33,235 nt of DNA from Clostridiales bacterium DTU073 (GCA_001512665.1 LFSF01000027.1:1-33235), one strand, 5' to 3'. Counted from the first letter of the stretch, positions 1 to 7,940 are shown. Program-made: numbers and translations. The notes: a model not told the origin generated them from the sequence alone.

Positions 1-73
1 AGATATATTTCTTAAGGGAAAAAACTTTCATACATGTCTGTTCGGTGTCGGTTAATTTAGCTATATTTTTTGA

Positions 74-1117
74 TCAAAGGGCATCGCCTTTAGATAATGA
101 TATGGTTCGACCAATACTGCGGACGAATTTTTCTACTTCTTGGCGCTCTTGGGCTAAATTTTTTTCTTCTGTAAAGGGATGAGGATAGATATCGTAAAGC
201 TTACGGTATTTGAGAGGCTCTACTTTTCGCATAATTACATTAGCTCCGGTATTAAAAGCATTGGTATTTGTAGCCACTTCTAGGGCTGTTGTTGTAGGAA
301 GATGGGCACGTTTTAAGATAATTCTGGCTAGAGCGACTGCTTTTAAGGTTAAAAGGCTACTGTTAGTAGTTGTAGAAGTAGAAGTAGTTTTACCGAGTGG
401 GGTATGAGGATGGGGAATAAAGGGTCCAATCCCTGCCATATCAACATCTAGTTTTTTCAAAAGCAGAAGGTCTTGGGCGATAGTTTCCAGAGATTGTCCC
501 GGAAGTCCAATTATAAAGCCGCTTCCTGTTTGGTAACCTAAGCTTTTTAGCCAGTGAAGACATTCCAGCCTTTTTTCCAAGTGTGAGTGCGGATGAAGTT
601 GTTGAAACAGATTGTTGTCAGCCGTTTCGTGTTTAAGCAGATACCTGTCCGCACCATCTTTTTTCCACTGAGCGTATTCCTGATATTCTCTTTCCCCAAT
701 ACTTAAGGTAATGGCAATATCGCCCAACTGTTTAATTTTCTTCACAATATAAGAAATTATATCCTTAGTATAGTAGGGGTCTTCACCTGATTGCAGAACT
801 ATGGTTTTATAACCTATTTGATAAGCCTTTTTGGCTGTGGAGACGATTTCATCAGGCTCCATTCTATAACGAGGCAATATTTTATTTTGCCTTTGTATCC
901 CGCAATATAGACAGTCACAGCGGCAATAGTTGGAGAATTCGATAATTCCTCTTATATGAACCTCATCTCCGCAATATTTTTTTCTGATTTCATCTGCTTT
1001 TTGCCAAAGGTAACGGTTTTCGTGTTCAACACAAGCTAAAACTTGGAGAAGTTGGGCGCAGTTTGGCTTGTTTGCTGTGGCAATTTGCTCAAGCAGGGAA
1101 ATTATTTTAGTTTGCAT
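74..1117 (-). CDS. hydE: [FeFe]-hydrogenase H-cluster maturation radical SAM protein HydE
   Basis: HydE is a radical SAM enzyme that helps build the dithiomethylamine-bearing diiron subcluster of [FeFe]-hydrogenase in the cytoplasm. The CX3CX2C cluster motif is visible in SNYCRCDCLYCGIQ. Other HydE-like landmarks are LQSGED, RYLLKHETAD, GFIIGLPGQ, GIGPFIPHPHTPLG and GANVIM. The related PylB is less likely because these blocks fit HydE. The ORF track starts at 1144, but the ATG at 1117 has AAAGAGGT eight bases upstream, giving 347 residues, normal for the family. A Ser/Thr-rich stretch (TTSTSTTTNSS) encoded by a triplet-like GTAGAA repeat sits after TPLG. No hydF, hydG or hydrogenase gene is in the window. 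The identity is confident; the start is inferred. Confidence 0.93.
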   Translation of the reverse strand: MQTKIISLLEQIATANKPNCAQLLQVLACVEHENRYLWQKADEIRKKYCGDEVHIRGIIEFSNYCRCDCLYCGIQRQNKILPRYRMEPDEIVSTAKKAYQIGYKTIVLQSGEDPYYTKDIISYIVKKIKQLGDIAITLSIGEREYQEYAQWKKDGADRYLLKHETADNNLFQQLHPHSHLEKRLECLHWLKSLGYQTGSGFIIGLPGQSLETIAQDLLLLKKLDVDMAGIGPFIPHPHTPLGKTTSTSTTTNSSLLTLKAVALARIILKRAHLPTTTALEVATNTNAFNTGANVIMRKVEPLKYRKLYDIYPHPFTEEKNLAQERQEVEKFVRSIGRTISLSKGDAL

Positions 1118-1192
1118 TAGCAATGACCTCTTTACATGATTCATTGTGATTATATATGAATTATATTAAGTAGTTTTTTATTTGTCTATCTC

Positions 1193-2545
1193 CTAAGATG
1201 GGTTGTGGTTTTGTTTAATCCAGTTGGCGATATCCTCGATAACTTTTTTCTCTACATAACCGACTAGGCTATATTCCTGGGGTGTGGATTTTCCTTCACC
1301 TTTAACAAAAAGATGATTTAAGTTAGGATAGCTAATAAATTGCACATTTTTCTTGTTTGCCAATTCATTTTTCCACAATTGTAATTCGCGCGGAGGCACT
1401 TGATAATCCCTTTCTCCTTGTAAGAGGAGGAGGGGTTTTTTTATATTTCGGGCCACTTTTGCAGGTTGATAATTTTTTAAGTCCAGCCAATAGGCAGCAG
1501 GTGTACCAAAGAGGTCAGCGGGTTTAGTTTGGGAATTTGGAGTTAACTGTTTGACATTTGTACGCATTTTTTCATATGTCGCTATTGTTTGTTTATCATT
1601 AGCGGAGAGTCCATCTAAGGAACTAATGTATTTGATTTGTTCGACAATTAAATCTTCTAGAGGTGTGACTGCACCGGCCATGATGATAAACCCGACCGCT
1701 TTGTCGGTCTTTTTCGCGATTCTGGGGATTAAAGTTCCGCCTAGACTATGTCCTAAGACAAAAATATTTTGGGGGTCAACTTGTTTGAGAGTAGTTGCAT
1801 AGTCAACGGCAAGTAAAACATCTTCGATAACTTCTTCTTCTACTGTAAAGTCCTCTGGGTCGGCAGTGGCTAGTTTTTTTTGATAAACGAAGGTTCTTTT
1901 GTCATAGCGTAAAGTAGCAATCCCTTTTTGTGCCAGCCCCCAGGCGAGGTCACGAAAAGGTTTAGTTGCTAAGATTGTTTCATCACGATCATTAGGACCG
2001 GAGCCGTGGACGAGAATAACTACCGGATATTTGCCCGTTTTTTCGGGAGTGGTCAGTGTACCGGGGAGTTCCCATTCTTTTTTTCCGAATTTTATTTCGG
2101 TTTCTTTTACACCTGACGGGATATTCTCTGAAATAGCTTCCTGGTCAGGGGTATAGTTAATGCCGGCAATGACTTTGTTTTCATCAAAGACAATATTAAG
2201 GTTTAGCTTTGCTTTTGCAAAATTGGTTTTAACGCTGATGATGTCATACCCTTGGGCTTGGGAAGCAGTTGTACCGGTTATGGCTTGAAATGCACCGTAT
2301 GCGTTGGTTAACGGCTCCCAAATCTGTTCCTGTAGAAATTGTGCCGAGATAACTTTTTTCATTTCGGCAGTATATGAATATTCGTTTGCCGCTTTGTTAA
2401 ATTCACCCTTGCTCATGTCGGTAACCAGATTTACAGCGATATTTTCGATTGCTTCGTTATTTGGGGAAGGTGTATTTTGTTTTTGAGAGCAGCTTGTCAC
2501 TGTCAGGAGACCGAGAAGTAGGAATCCCAGAAGAAACTTTTTCAC
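1193..2545 (-). CDS. Lipoprotein alpha/beta hydrolase with N-terminal DUF3887-like domain
   Basis: This is a predicted membrane-anchored serine hydrolase of the dienelactone hydrolase/prolyl oligopeptidase-like fold. The N-terminus is a lipoprotein signal with lipobox LTVTSC. Residues of about 30-130 resemble the DUF3887 domain (beginning NLVTDMSKGEFNKAA). The hydrolase domain follows, with oxyanion-region HGSGPNDRDE, nucleophile elbow GHSLGG, acid in GERDYQVPP and catalytic His in NLNHLF. The track starts at GTG 2554, but AAGGAG lies eight bases before the next GTG at 2545, so I prefer 2545 (450 residues). The substrate is unknown. A decayed copy of its GERDYQVPP segment lies at 16667-16740. 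It is divergent from the HD gene at 2692, and only about 75 bases separate its stop from the hydE start. Confidence 0.88.
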   Translation of the reverse strand: MKKFLLGFLLLGLLTVTSCSQKQNTPSPNNEAIENIAVNLVTDMSKGEFNKAANEYSYTAEMKKVISAQFLQEQIWEPLTNAYGAFQAITGTTASQAQGYDIISVKTNFAKAKLNLNIVFDENKVIAGINYTPDQEAISENIPSGVKETEIKFGKKEWELPGTLTTPEKTGKYPVVILVHGSGPNDRDETILATKPFRDLAWGLAQKGIATLRYDKRTFVYQKKLATADPEDFTVEEEVIEDVLLAVDYATTLKQVDPQNIFVLGHSLGGTLIPRIAKKTDKAVGFIIMAGAVTPLEDLIVEQIKYISSLDGLSANDKQTIATYEKMRTNVKQLTPNSQTKPADLFGTPAAYWLDLKNYQPAKVARNIKKPLLLLQGERDYQVPPRELQLWKNELANKKNVQFISYPNLNHLFVKGEGKSTPQEYSLVGYVEKKVIEDIANWIKQNHNPS

Positions 2546-2691
2546 AGTCGTCACTCCTTGTTTTTAGTTATTCGGTTTAGTTTTTCCTACAGCATAGTTT
2601 TTTAGTAGAGGAGTTTTTATAAACGAAGTTGGAAGTTGTTTAGTTTTATGCGTAGTGGTAAAATATTTGATATGTAAAGGAGGTAGGGAAG

Positions 2692-3309
2692 TTGGAAGAA
2701 GTAGAATTTACAAAGGATAGTATGGAAAGATTAAAACAACAGATTGAATTTATTGTTGAGGTGGATAAGCTTAAACAGATTTATCGGCAAACATATATAG
2801 CGGATGGAACGAGGAAGGAAAATGATGCAGAACATTCCTGGCATTTGGCTTTAATGGTTTTTCTCTTGGCTGAGCATACCTTTGAGCAAAAGATTGATAT
2901 TTTACGTACCATGAAAATGGTCATCATTCACGATCTGGTGGAGATAGATGCAGGTGATACTTATTGTTATGATGAAGCAGCATTTTTAGATAAAGAGGAG
3001 CGGGAGAGAAAAGCAGCCACAAGGATTTTTAATCTTCTCCCGGCTGATCAAGCTAAGGAAATTTGGGAGTTGTGGGAAGAATTTGAAGAGGTTCGTACTC
3101 CTGAAGCCCGATTTGCTGCAGCCTTAGATAGGCTACAGCCGTTACTTTTAAATTACGCTTCTGAAGGTATCTCGTGGCAGGAGCATGAGGTCAGAAGGAG
3201 TCAAGCTTTGCAAAGAAATAATTATATCGAAAACAGTTCTAAAGTACTATGGGATTATGCTCTGCGTATTTTAGATGAGGCAGTAAAAAAGGGCTATCTT
3301 AAGGACTAA
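2692..3309 (+). CDS. HD-domain phosphohydrolase (YfbR/HDDC2-like)
   Basis: This is a small metal-dependent phosphohydrolase of the HD superfamily, most like the YfbR/HDDC2 5'-deoxynucleotidase group that acts on nucleoside monophosphates. Metal-binding landmarks are H in DAEHSWHLAL, the HD pair in IIHDLVEIDAGD, and a later D in AALDRLQPLLLN. The 205-residue length fits the family. The start is a TTG with AAAGGAGGT seven bases upstream, which makes it convincing despite the rare codon. A plausible promoter TTGTTT-N17-TAAAAT lies at 2636-2664. The exact substrate cannot be read from the sequence. Confidence 0.85.
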   Translation: MEEVEFTKDSMERLKQQIEFIVEVDKLKQIYRQTYIADGTRKENDAEHSWHLALMVFLLAEHTFEQKIDILRTMKMVIIHDLVEIDAGDTYCYDEAAFLDKEERERKAATRIFNLLPADQAKEIWELWEEFEEVRTPEARFAAALDRLQPLLLNYASEGISWQEHEVRRSQALQRNNYIENSSKVLWDYALRILDEAVKKGYLKD

Positions 3310-3421
3310 GACTATCATAGGATAGTTTTGGTGATATTTTAAAGTAGATGATGATCAGGTTAGTTATCGTGTAAGTTAATAATTTTTTATGTGAAAAATT
3401 TTTCATCTTATGTAAAAGTGT

Positions 3422-3450
3422 TTGACATACAGTTGAAGGTGCAGTAAAAT
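3422..3450 (+). promoter_or_regulatory. Promoter and putative operator of gntR (copy A)
   Basis: A perfect -35 TTGACA and a -10 TAAAAT are separated by exactly 17 bases. ATACA-type half-sites sit at 3427 and 3449, 22 bases apart, one overlapping the -35 and the other running out of the -10. Almost the same sequence recurs at 7689-7717. Because transcription should start near 3457, the GTG at 3455 used by the ORF track cannot be the start codon of the regulator gene. Binding by the adjacent GntR protein is inference. Confidence 0.75.
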
Positions 3451-3511
3451 ACAAGTGAAAAACAATATTAACCATGTTAATATACATAGAGATTTTTGTG
3501 GGGTGTATCTA

Positions 3512-4150
3512 TTGAAAAAAAGTGAAAAGGAAAATGTTTTCCTAGATTTACGAAACAAAATAATGAACTTGACATATAAACCAGGTACGATGTTGAGCGA
3601 AATTAATTTGGCTTCGGAGTATAATGTCAGTCGATCAATAATTAGGGATGTTCTTAGAGAAATAAAAGATTACGGATTTATCGAAACGATACCTAGAGGC
3701 GGAACGTATATCACGGAAATTGCAATGAAGGATTTTAGGGATATCTTCGAAGTAAAGTCAGAATTAGAAGGTTTAGCGGCTGAGTTAGTTGTAGAACGGA
3801 TAACCTTAGAACAAAAAAATGCATTTAAAAAGTTAGTGGATAAAATTCAAAACGGAAATAGTTTTAAAATGTCTCAGGAAGATTACATTGAATATGATGA
3901 GAAGTTTCATCAGCTCATGCGTGATGCCAGCGGCAATAAGGAATTAGCTCGTCTTTTGGAGAATTATCATATCCGCTGCACAAGATTGTGGTATTATATT
4001 TCTACTGATATTCCTGATGATACCTTTAAAGAAGACTATATTAATTTTTATGAACAAGGTGTAGTTCCTCAGAATACGGTAAGGGCAAAAGAGATCATGC
4101 GTGGTCATACTGCTAAATTTGTAAATTTAATAAAAATTAAGATTTTCTAA
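3512..4150 (+). CDS. GntR-family transcriptional regulator, FCD subfamily
   Basis: This is a DNA-binding regulator whose C-terminal domain binds a small carboxylate-type effector. The N-terminal winged helix contains LASEYNVSRSIIRDVLREI and the wing PRGGTYI. The C-terminal all-helical FCD domain contains YDEKFHQLMRDASGN, the usual Asp/His metal or ligand site, and a late HTAKF. I place the start at TTG 3512, preceded by GTGGGG, giving 212 residues; the track's GTG 3455 lies at or before the predicted transcription start. The gene is directly ahead of a TRAP transporter and a catabolic operon, and its own promoter is repeated before that operon. Autoregulation and control of the island are therefore likely (inference). 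The effector is unknown. Confidence 0.88.
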   Translation: MKKSEKENVFLDLRNKIMNLTYKPGTMLSEINLASEYNVSRSIIRDVLREIKDYGFIETIPRGGTYITEIAMKDFRDIFEVKSELEGLAAELVVERITLEQKNAFKKLVDKIQNGNSFKMSQEDYIEYDEKFHQLMRDASGNKELARLLENYHIRCTRLWYYISTDIPDDTFKEDYINFYEQGVVPQNTVRAKEIMRGHTAKFVNLIKIKIF

Positions 4151-4239
4151 AAACTTTATATTTCGCCGCCAAGCTAAAAGGTATAAAGTTTTTAGCAATA
4201 AAATAAAATTGTTTCCCGGGCAATTGCTCTATTTTATAC
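4147..4239 (+). ncRNA. Structured leader element copy A (invariant loop, covarying stem)
   Basis: A 14-bp perfect stem (CTAAAAACTTTATA at 4147-4160 with TATAAAGTTTTTAG at 4182-4195) closes a loop containing TTCGCCGCCAAGCTAAAAG. After an A/T spacer comes CCCGGGCAATTGCTC, which can form a second short hairpin (GGGC/GCTC), then CTATTTTATAC. The same layout occurs at 7941-8020 with a different stem sequence but the same loop. It begins in the gntR stop codon and lies about 360 bases before dctP. I do not recognise a known riboswitch class. It could be a cis-regulatory RNA or a mobile hairpin. Confidence 0.6.
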
Positions 4240-4347
4240 TCTTTTTTAGGGAATTCCTTGTGAAGAAAATTAATATAAAACTTATCTTATAATATAGTAG
4301 GATTTAGGTTTATATGATAATATACCAAATTACCATCATTTTTAAAT

Positions 4348-4459
4348 AAGCTGTCGAAAATTTTTGATGTAAATATTCTGTCAATTAATTACGTTTGTGT
4401 ATTTATGCACATAAATGAAAAAAATTTCCAGAAACATTATAAAAAAATTTCGACAGCTT
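4348..4459. repeat. 112-base element bounded by an 18-19 base inverted repeat
   Basis: AAGCTGTCGAAAATTTTT at 4348-4365 is matched by AAAAAAATTTCGACAGCTT at 4441-4459, with a 12-bp perfect outer stem and one mismatch inside. The interior is A/T-rich and contains TGTGTATTTATGCACA, itself partly palindromic. It lies in the 453-base gap between gntR and dctP. It may be a MITE-like insertion or a large RNA hairpin in the dctP leader. No clear target-site duplication is visible. Confidence 0.55.
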
Positions 4460-4473
4460 TTATTACGTTTATT

Positions 4474-4590
4474 AAGGAGGTGATTTATAAAAGATAACAG
4501 TTTAAGACATCTTAAGACATCGTAGAAATTTATAAGTAGAAGTAAAGGTGTAATGCAAGTCCGTATTCATTAATCAAAAAAGAGATTAAT
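4474..4590 (+). promoter_or_regulatory. dctP leader: orphan Shine-Dalgarno and RBS-proximal hairpin
   Basis: AAGGAGGTGAT at 4474-4484 is a perfect anti-SD match, yet no ATG, GTG or TTG follows at normal spacing. An ATA at 4487 would open a 12-codon frame. A tandem TTAAGACATC repeat follows at about 4502-4521. A 7-bp hairpin ATTAATC/GATTAAT (4569-4590) abuts the real dctP SD, TGGAGGG. This could be a leader-peptide or lost-gene remnant. The rest of the 4151-4603 gap (4240-4347) shows nothing I can name except weak -10-like TATAAT at 4288. Confidence 0.35.
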
Positions 4591-4603
4591 TGGAGGGAAT
4601 AGG

Positions 4604-5635
4604 ATGAGAAAGAGAAGTAAATTAATAAGTATTTTCTTAATTGCCATAATGTCTTTGACCTTAATCGCCGGTTGTGGAGGCGGAGGCGGTGGCGAAGCTG
4701 AAGATAAAGTTACTATTCGTGTAGCTGCTCAAGACCCCGAAGGTCATCCTAATATTGATGCCTTGAATGAAATCAAAGCCAAGGTCGAAGAAGAAACTAA
4801 TGGCCGTATTGAAATGAAGATCTATCCTGCTAACCAGTTAGGGGATTATTCACAGGTTTATGAAGAAGTTATGAAGGGTTCCATTGAAATGGCTCTAATT
4901 ACTATTCCTACTCAATATGATGCTAGATTTGAAATGATGGCTATGCCCTACTTGGCTACAAACTATGACCAAGCTAAGAAAACTTTCCTGCCGGATTCAG
5001 TTTTCGGACAAGAGTGGGGTAAATTTCATGAAGGTTTAGGAGTTAAATTCTTAGGCTTCTCCATGACCGGAGGAGTTGGAATTACTACGACGAAACCATT
5101 AAAAAATGTGGAGGAACCTCTTAAAGATAAAGGCGTCATGATTAGAATCCCGCAAATGGAAATTTGGAAACATACTATGGCGGATATGGGCTTTAGAAAC
5201 GTGGGTATTCCTTACGCTGAATTATACACCTCTTTACAAACCGGTATTGTTGATGGAAGTATTGGTACTTCTCCATTAGACACATATTCAACAGTTAGAG
5301 ACGTAGTTAAATATTATTATCTCTATAATGTTTTCTATGACAACATGTCCTATATTATGAACAAAGATCTTTTCGATTCTTTGAAGCCTGAAGAACAGCA
5401 ATTATTTGTTGACCTCTGTAGGGAATATAACATTAAGAGTATTGAAAGAGCCGAAGCTACTGATGAAGAATATCTAAAGAAGCTTCATGATGAAAAAGGC
5501 GTTGAGATCGTTGAAATACCACAAGAAGCTTTGGATGCTTTCGCTAAGCAAATTCGTGAAAACACTTGGAACAAAATGGAAGAACGTTTAACTTCTGATT
5601 TGCTGAACAAGTTAAAAGCTTCCGTAGGTTTGTAA
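4604..5635 (+). CDS. dctP: TRAP transporter solute-binding lipoprotein DctP
   Basis: This is the extracytoplasmic receptor of a TRAP transporter, which captures a carboxylate-bearing solute for sodium- or proton-driven uptake. The N-terminus has a lipoprotein signal with lipobox LIAGC followed by a Gly-rich linker. The DctP fold is evident from GHPNIDALNEIKAKVEEETN, NQLGDYSQVYEEVMKG, the ligand-arginine region VMIRIPQMEIWK, and IPYAELYTSLQTGIVDGS. The 343-residue length is normal. The start is ATG with TGGAGGG upstream. It is followed by a 12-bp intercistronic hairpin and then dctQ and dctM. The context (2-oxoacid oxidoreductase, cyclodeaminase-family enzyme) suggests an amino or oxo/hydroxy acid rather than a sugar acid; this is inference. 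Confidence 0.93.
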   Translation: MRKRSKLISIFLIAIMSLTLIAGCGGGGGGEAEDKVTIRVAAQDPEGHPNIDALNEIKAKVEEETNGRIEMKIYPANQLGDYSQVYEEVMKGSIEMALITIPTQYDARFEMMAMPYLATNYDQAKKTFLPDSVFGQEWGKFHEGLGVKFLGFSMTGGVGITTTKPLKNVEEPLKDKGVMIRIPQMEIWKHTMADMGFRNVGIPYAELYTSLQTGIVDGSIGTSPLDTYSTVRDVVKYYYLYNVFYDNMSYIMNKDLFDSLKPEEQQLFVDLCREYNIKSIERAEATDEEYLKKLHDEKGVEIVEIPQEALDAFAKQIRENTWNKMEERLTSDLLNKLKASVGL

Positions 5636-5680
5636 TAATGATGTCATTACTTGATTAAATAGTAAATGATCAGTCTAAGA

Positions 5681-5714
5681 GTAGAAGATGTATCACTTTT
5701 TGTACATCTTCTAC
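5681..5714 (+). terminator. Intercistronic stem-loop between dctP and dctQ
   Basis: A 12-bp perfect stem, GTAGAAGATGTA with TACATCTTCTAC, encloses a ten-base loop and is followed by only a weak T-rich stretch. Such hairpins commonly protect or attenuate mRNA after binding-protein genes. That would give more DctP than membrane subunits. Confidence 0.65.
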
Positions 5715-5749
5715 CTTTGACTTAATCCATTGGAAAAGGAGGGAATAAA

Positions 5750-6295
5750 ATGGGAGAAACAGCTAATAAAATACACATTATTAATAGAGATGGCGTTTTT
5801 TGGAAGGGCTTGCTGCTGTTTCAAAGGGTGATTATGGCAATTACCAGTATTATGGTTGTCGGGCTTATATCTTATGGAGCTGCTATCCGCTATATCTTTG
5901 AGAAGGATTTTTATGGTGTAGAGGATATAGTTTTATTGGTTGCTTTCTGGATGTATTTTATTGGAGGTTCGTACGGTAGCTTTAGAAAAACTCACATTAG
6001 TGCTGAGGTTATCCCTAATTATATTAGGAATAAGAAAGCTAAAAGTTTTGTCAGACTTGTTGTTTCAGTTTGTACAACCCTCTTATGCTTTGCTCTTACT
6101 TTTTGGGGCTTTTTATTAATTTTGTGGAATCTTGAATTAATGCCTACTACTCCGGCATTAGGGATACCTGTTGTCTGTTCACAAGGGGCTATTTTTTTAG
6201 GTCTTTTGCTTATGAGTTTTTACACCGCCGTTTATACCATTGAAGATTTCCGATCATATAAATTGACCGGTGAGCTGTTTTCTTTCGAAGATTAA
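5750..6295 (+). CDS. dctQ: TRAP transporter small membrane subunit DctQ
   Basis: This is the small integral membrane subunit of a tripartite TRAP transporter, which pairs with DctM. The 181-residue protein has four hydrophobic segments, roughly at residues 23-45, 60-80, 98-125 and 135-160, and the DctQ-like stretch ISYGAAIRYIFEKDFYGVED with FWMYFIGGSY. The start ATG has AAGGAGGG upstream, nearly the same RBS as dctP. Its stop is 26 bases before the preferred dctM start, so the two are co-transcribed. Confidence 0.9.
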   Translation: MGETANKIHIINRDGVFWKGLLLFQRVIMAITSIMVVGLISYGAAIRYIFEKDFYGVEDIVLLVAFWMYFIGGSYGSFRKTHISAEVIPNYIRNKKAKSFVRLVVSVCTTLLCFALTFWGFLLILWNLELMPTTPALGIPVVCSQGAIFLGLLLMSFYTAVYTIEDFRSYKLTGELFSFED

Positions 6296-6321
6296 AATTA
6301 TGAATTGAGGAGGTGAATGCG

Positions 6322-7620
6322 GTGTTAGTTGGTATAGCACTAGGTATTTTAATTGTATGTTTGTTATTTGGTATTCCGGTAGCTTTTTCTTTCATGGCTG
6401 CCACAATCTTTATGGTTTTTATGCAAGGATATGACCCCACATTTTTATTGCCGTATGGCTATAGTAAGCTTAATTCGATGACTTTGTTGGCTATTCCCTT
6501 GTTTATTGTTACCGGTAATTTAATGAACAATGGTAATATCGGGGACAAACTGGTTGATTTTGTTGATGCCTTTGTAGGTAGGATCAAAGGTGGACTGGCT
6601 GTTGTCACAACAGTTACTTGTGCAATCTTTGGCTCAATAACCGGGAGTGCTTTTGCAACTGCATCCTGTATTGGTTCTATTATGAAGCCTAAGCTTCTAG
6701 AGGGAGGATATTCCAGGGGGTTTATTGGTGCCCTTTTAGCTAATTCCTCGATTCTGGGTCTATTGATTCCACCCAGTGGAATAATGATTATATACGCCTG
6801 GTTAGGTAGACAGTCTGTTTTAGCTACTTTTTTGGCGATTGTGGCTCCGGGTATTTTAATGACGATTCTCTTGTCGTTAGTCAGTCTCTTCTTATTAAGA
6901 AAAGATAAAAATGTAAAGGTCATGGATAAAATGCCTTTAAATGACGTAGCAGTTATGGCTGCCAAAAGAGGGGTAAAAGCATTCCCAGCTTTACTTTTAC
7001 CGATAATTATCTTAGGCGGTATTTATGGCGGGTTTATGACTCCGACAGAGGCCGCTGCCGTAGGGTCAGTATATGCTATCCCTGTTGGTTTCCTGATTTA
7101 TAAAGGACTGAATTGGAAGAACTTTAAAGAAACTTTAATCGAATCAGCAGAAACAACCGGTGTAATAATGGTAATGTTCTTTTCGGTTATGATTCTTAGC
7201 CGTATTTATGTTATGGAAGATTTACCCGGCAAGATTATGAATATCTTAATGAGTATTTCTGATAATAAATTAGTTATTTTATTAATGCTCAATATCTTTA
7301 TGATTATCTTTGGCATGATCATGGATGATGTCAGTGCTTGTTCGCTGTGTACGCCGATTCTTCTGCCTATAGCCATGGAGATAGGTGTTGATCCGGTACA
7401 TTTTGCTGCGATCTTAGCTGTAAACTTAGGTATGGGTAATATTACACCACCGACAGCACCTTTGTTATATGTAGGAGGGAGTATGGCGGGAGCCTCGCTT
7501 GATGAAATGCTAAAGCCGGCAATGATGTTTATTCTCTTTGCCTGGATCCCGACTTTGATTGTTACAACCTATTTCCCATCTTTTGCCATGTGGCTTCCTA
7601 ATTTAGTTTTAGGTCAGTAG
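6322..7620 (+). CDS. dctM: TRAP transporter large permease subunit DctM
   Basis: This is the large membrane subunit that performs ion-coupled substrate translocation. It has about a dozen hydrophobic segments with DctM landmarks: LLAIPLFIVTGNLMN, GSITGSAFATASCIGSIMKP, NSSILGLLIPPSG, GGFMTPTEAAAVG, and NLGMGNITPPTAPLLYV. The track begins at GTG 6313, but that codon lies within the AGGAGG box (6308-6313). The GTG at 6322 has proper eight-base spacing, giving 432 residues. It is the last gene of the TRAP operon. No strong terminator follows; the next gene lies 546 bases away behind its own promoter. Confidence 0.93.
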   Translation: MLVGIALGILIVCLLFGIPVAFSFMAATIFMVFMQGYDPTFLLPYGYSKLNSMTLLAIPLFIVTGNLMNNGNIGDKLVDFVDAFVGRIKGGLAVVTTVTCAIFGSITGSAFATASCIGSIMKPKLLEGGYSRGFIGALLANSSILGLLIPPSGIMIIYAWLGRQSVLATFLAIVAPGILMTILLSLVSLFLLRKDKNVKVMDKMPLNDVAVMAAKRGVKAFPALLLPIIILGGIYGGFMTPTEAAAVGSVYAIPVGFLIYKGLNWKNFKETLIESAETTGVIMVMFFSVMILSRIYVMEDLPGKIMNILMSISDNKLVILLMLNIFMIIFGMIMDDVSACSLCTPILLPIAMEIGVDPVHFAAILAVNLGMGNITPPTAPLLYVGGSMAGASLDEMLKPAMMFILFAWIPTLIVTTYFPSFAMWLPNLVLGQ

Positions 7621-7688
7621 TAGAATAAATATAGTTAATAAAGAGTAAATAACATGTAAAAAATTACAACAAAATTACTGTAAGTCTC

Positions 7689-7717
7689 TTGACATACAAG
7701 TGAATGAGCAGTAAAAT
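7689..7717 (+). promoter_or_regulatory. Promoter and putative operator of the catabolic operon (copy B)
   Basis: TTGACA-N17-TAAAAT with the direct repeat ATACAAGT at 7694 and again at 7716, 22 bases apart. The -35 region (TTGACATACA) and the -10 region (CAGTAAAATACAAGT) are identical to copy A at 3422; only the mid-spacer differs. This suggests that one regulator, most simply the nearby GntR protein, controls both units. Transcription would start near 7724, leaving a leader of about 440 bases before the start codon at 8167. Confidence 0.75.
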
Positions 7718-7852
7718 ACAAGTAACAATAGAATAGGAAAGGAAGATAAGTACTAAGAAAATCTATAAAAATATTTACCTCCCTCTAAGTAAGAAATAAA
7801 TATTATTAATATAAATATAGGTTGATTAGTACTTTATCTTTATTAGACAGTG

Positions 7853-7888
7853 ATTTTTTAAGCAGATAGTGGTTGTGCTTAAAAAAAT
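7853..7888 (+). other. A/T-rich stem-loop in the long leader
   Basis: ATTTTTTAAGCA pairs with TGCTTAAAAAAAT around an 11-base loop, a 12-bp stem. A second, weaker AGATAA/TTATCT pairing follows at about 7897-7921. It lies between promoter copy B and structured element copy B. It could be part of an attenuator, but it lacks the GC-rich stem of a standard intrinsic terminator. Confidence 0.4.
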
Positions 7889-7940
7889 AAAAACCAGAGA
7901 TAAATATCCCTGCTTTTTATCTAAACGATAACTAAATTTC

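Noticed and set aside
3455-3511. GTG start for the GntR regulator given by the ORF track
   Set aside because: It lies at the predicted transcription start just after a perfect promoter and has no ribosome binding site; the TTG at 3512 fits better and keeps the full winged helix.
4502-4521. Tandem TTAAGACATC as a repeat array or CRISPR remnant
   Set aside because: Only two units of ten bases with no spacer; most likely chance or slippage.
6459-6965. 168-residue minus-strand ORF inside dctM
   Set aside because: It is the shadow of the dctM coding frame, without a ribosome binding site or recognisable domain. The same applies to 19341-19991 and the other antisense frames.
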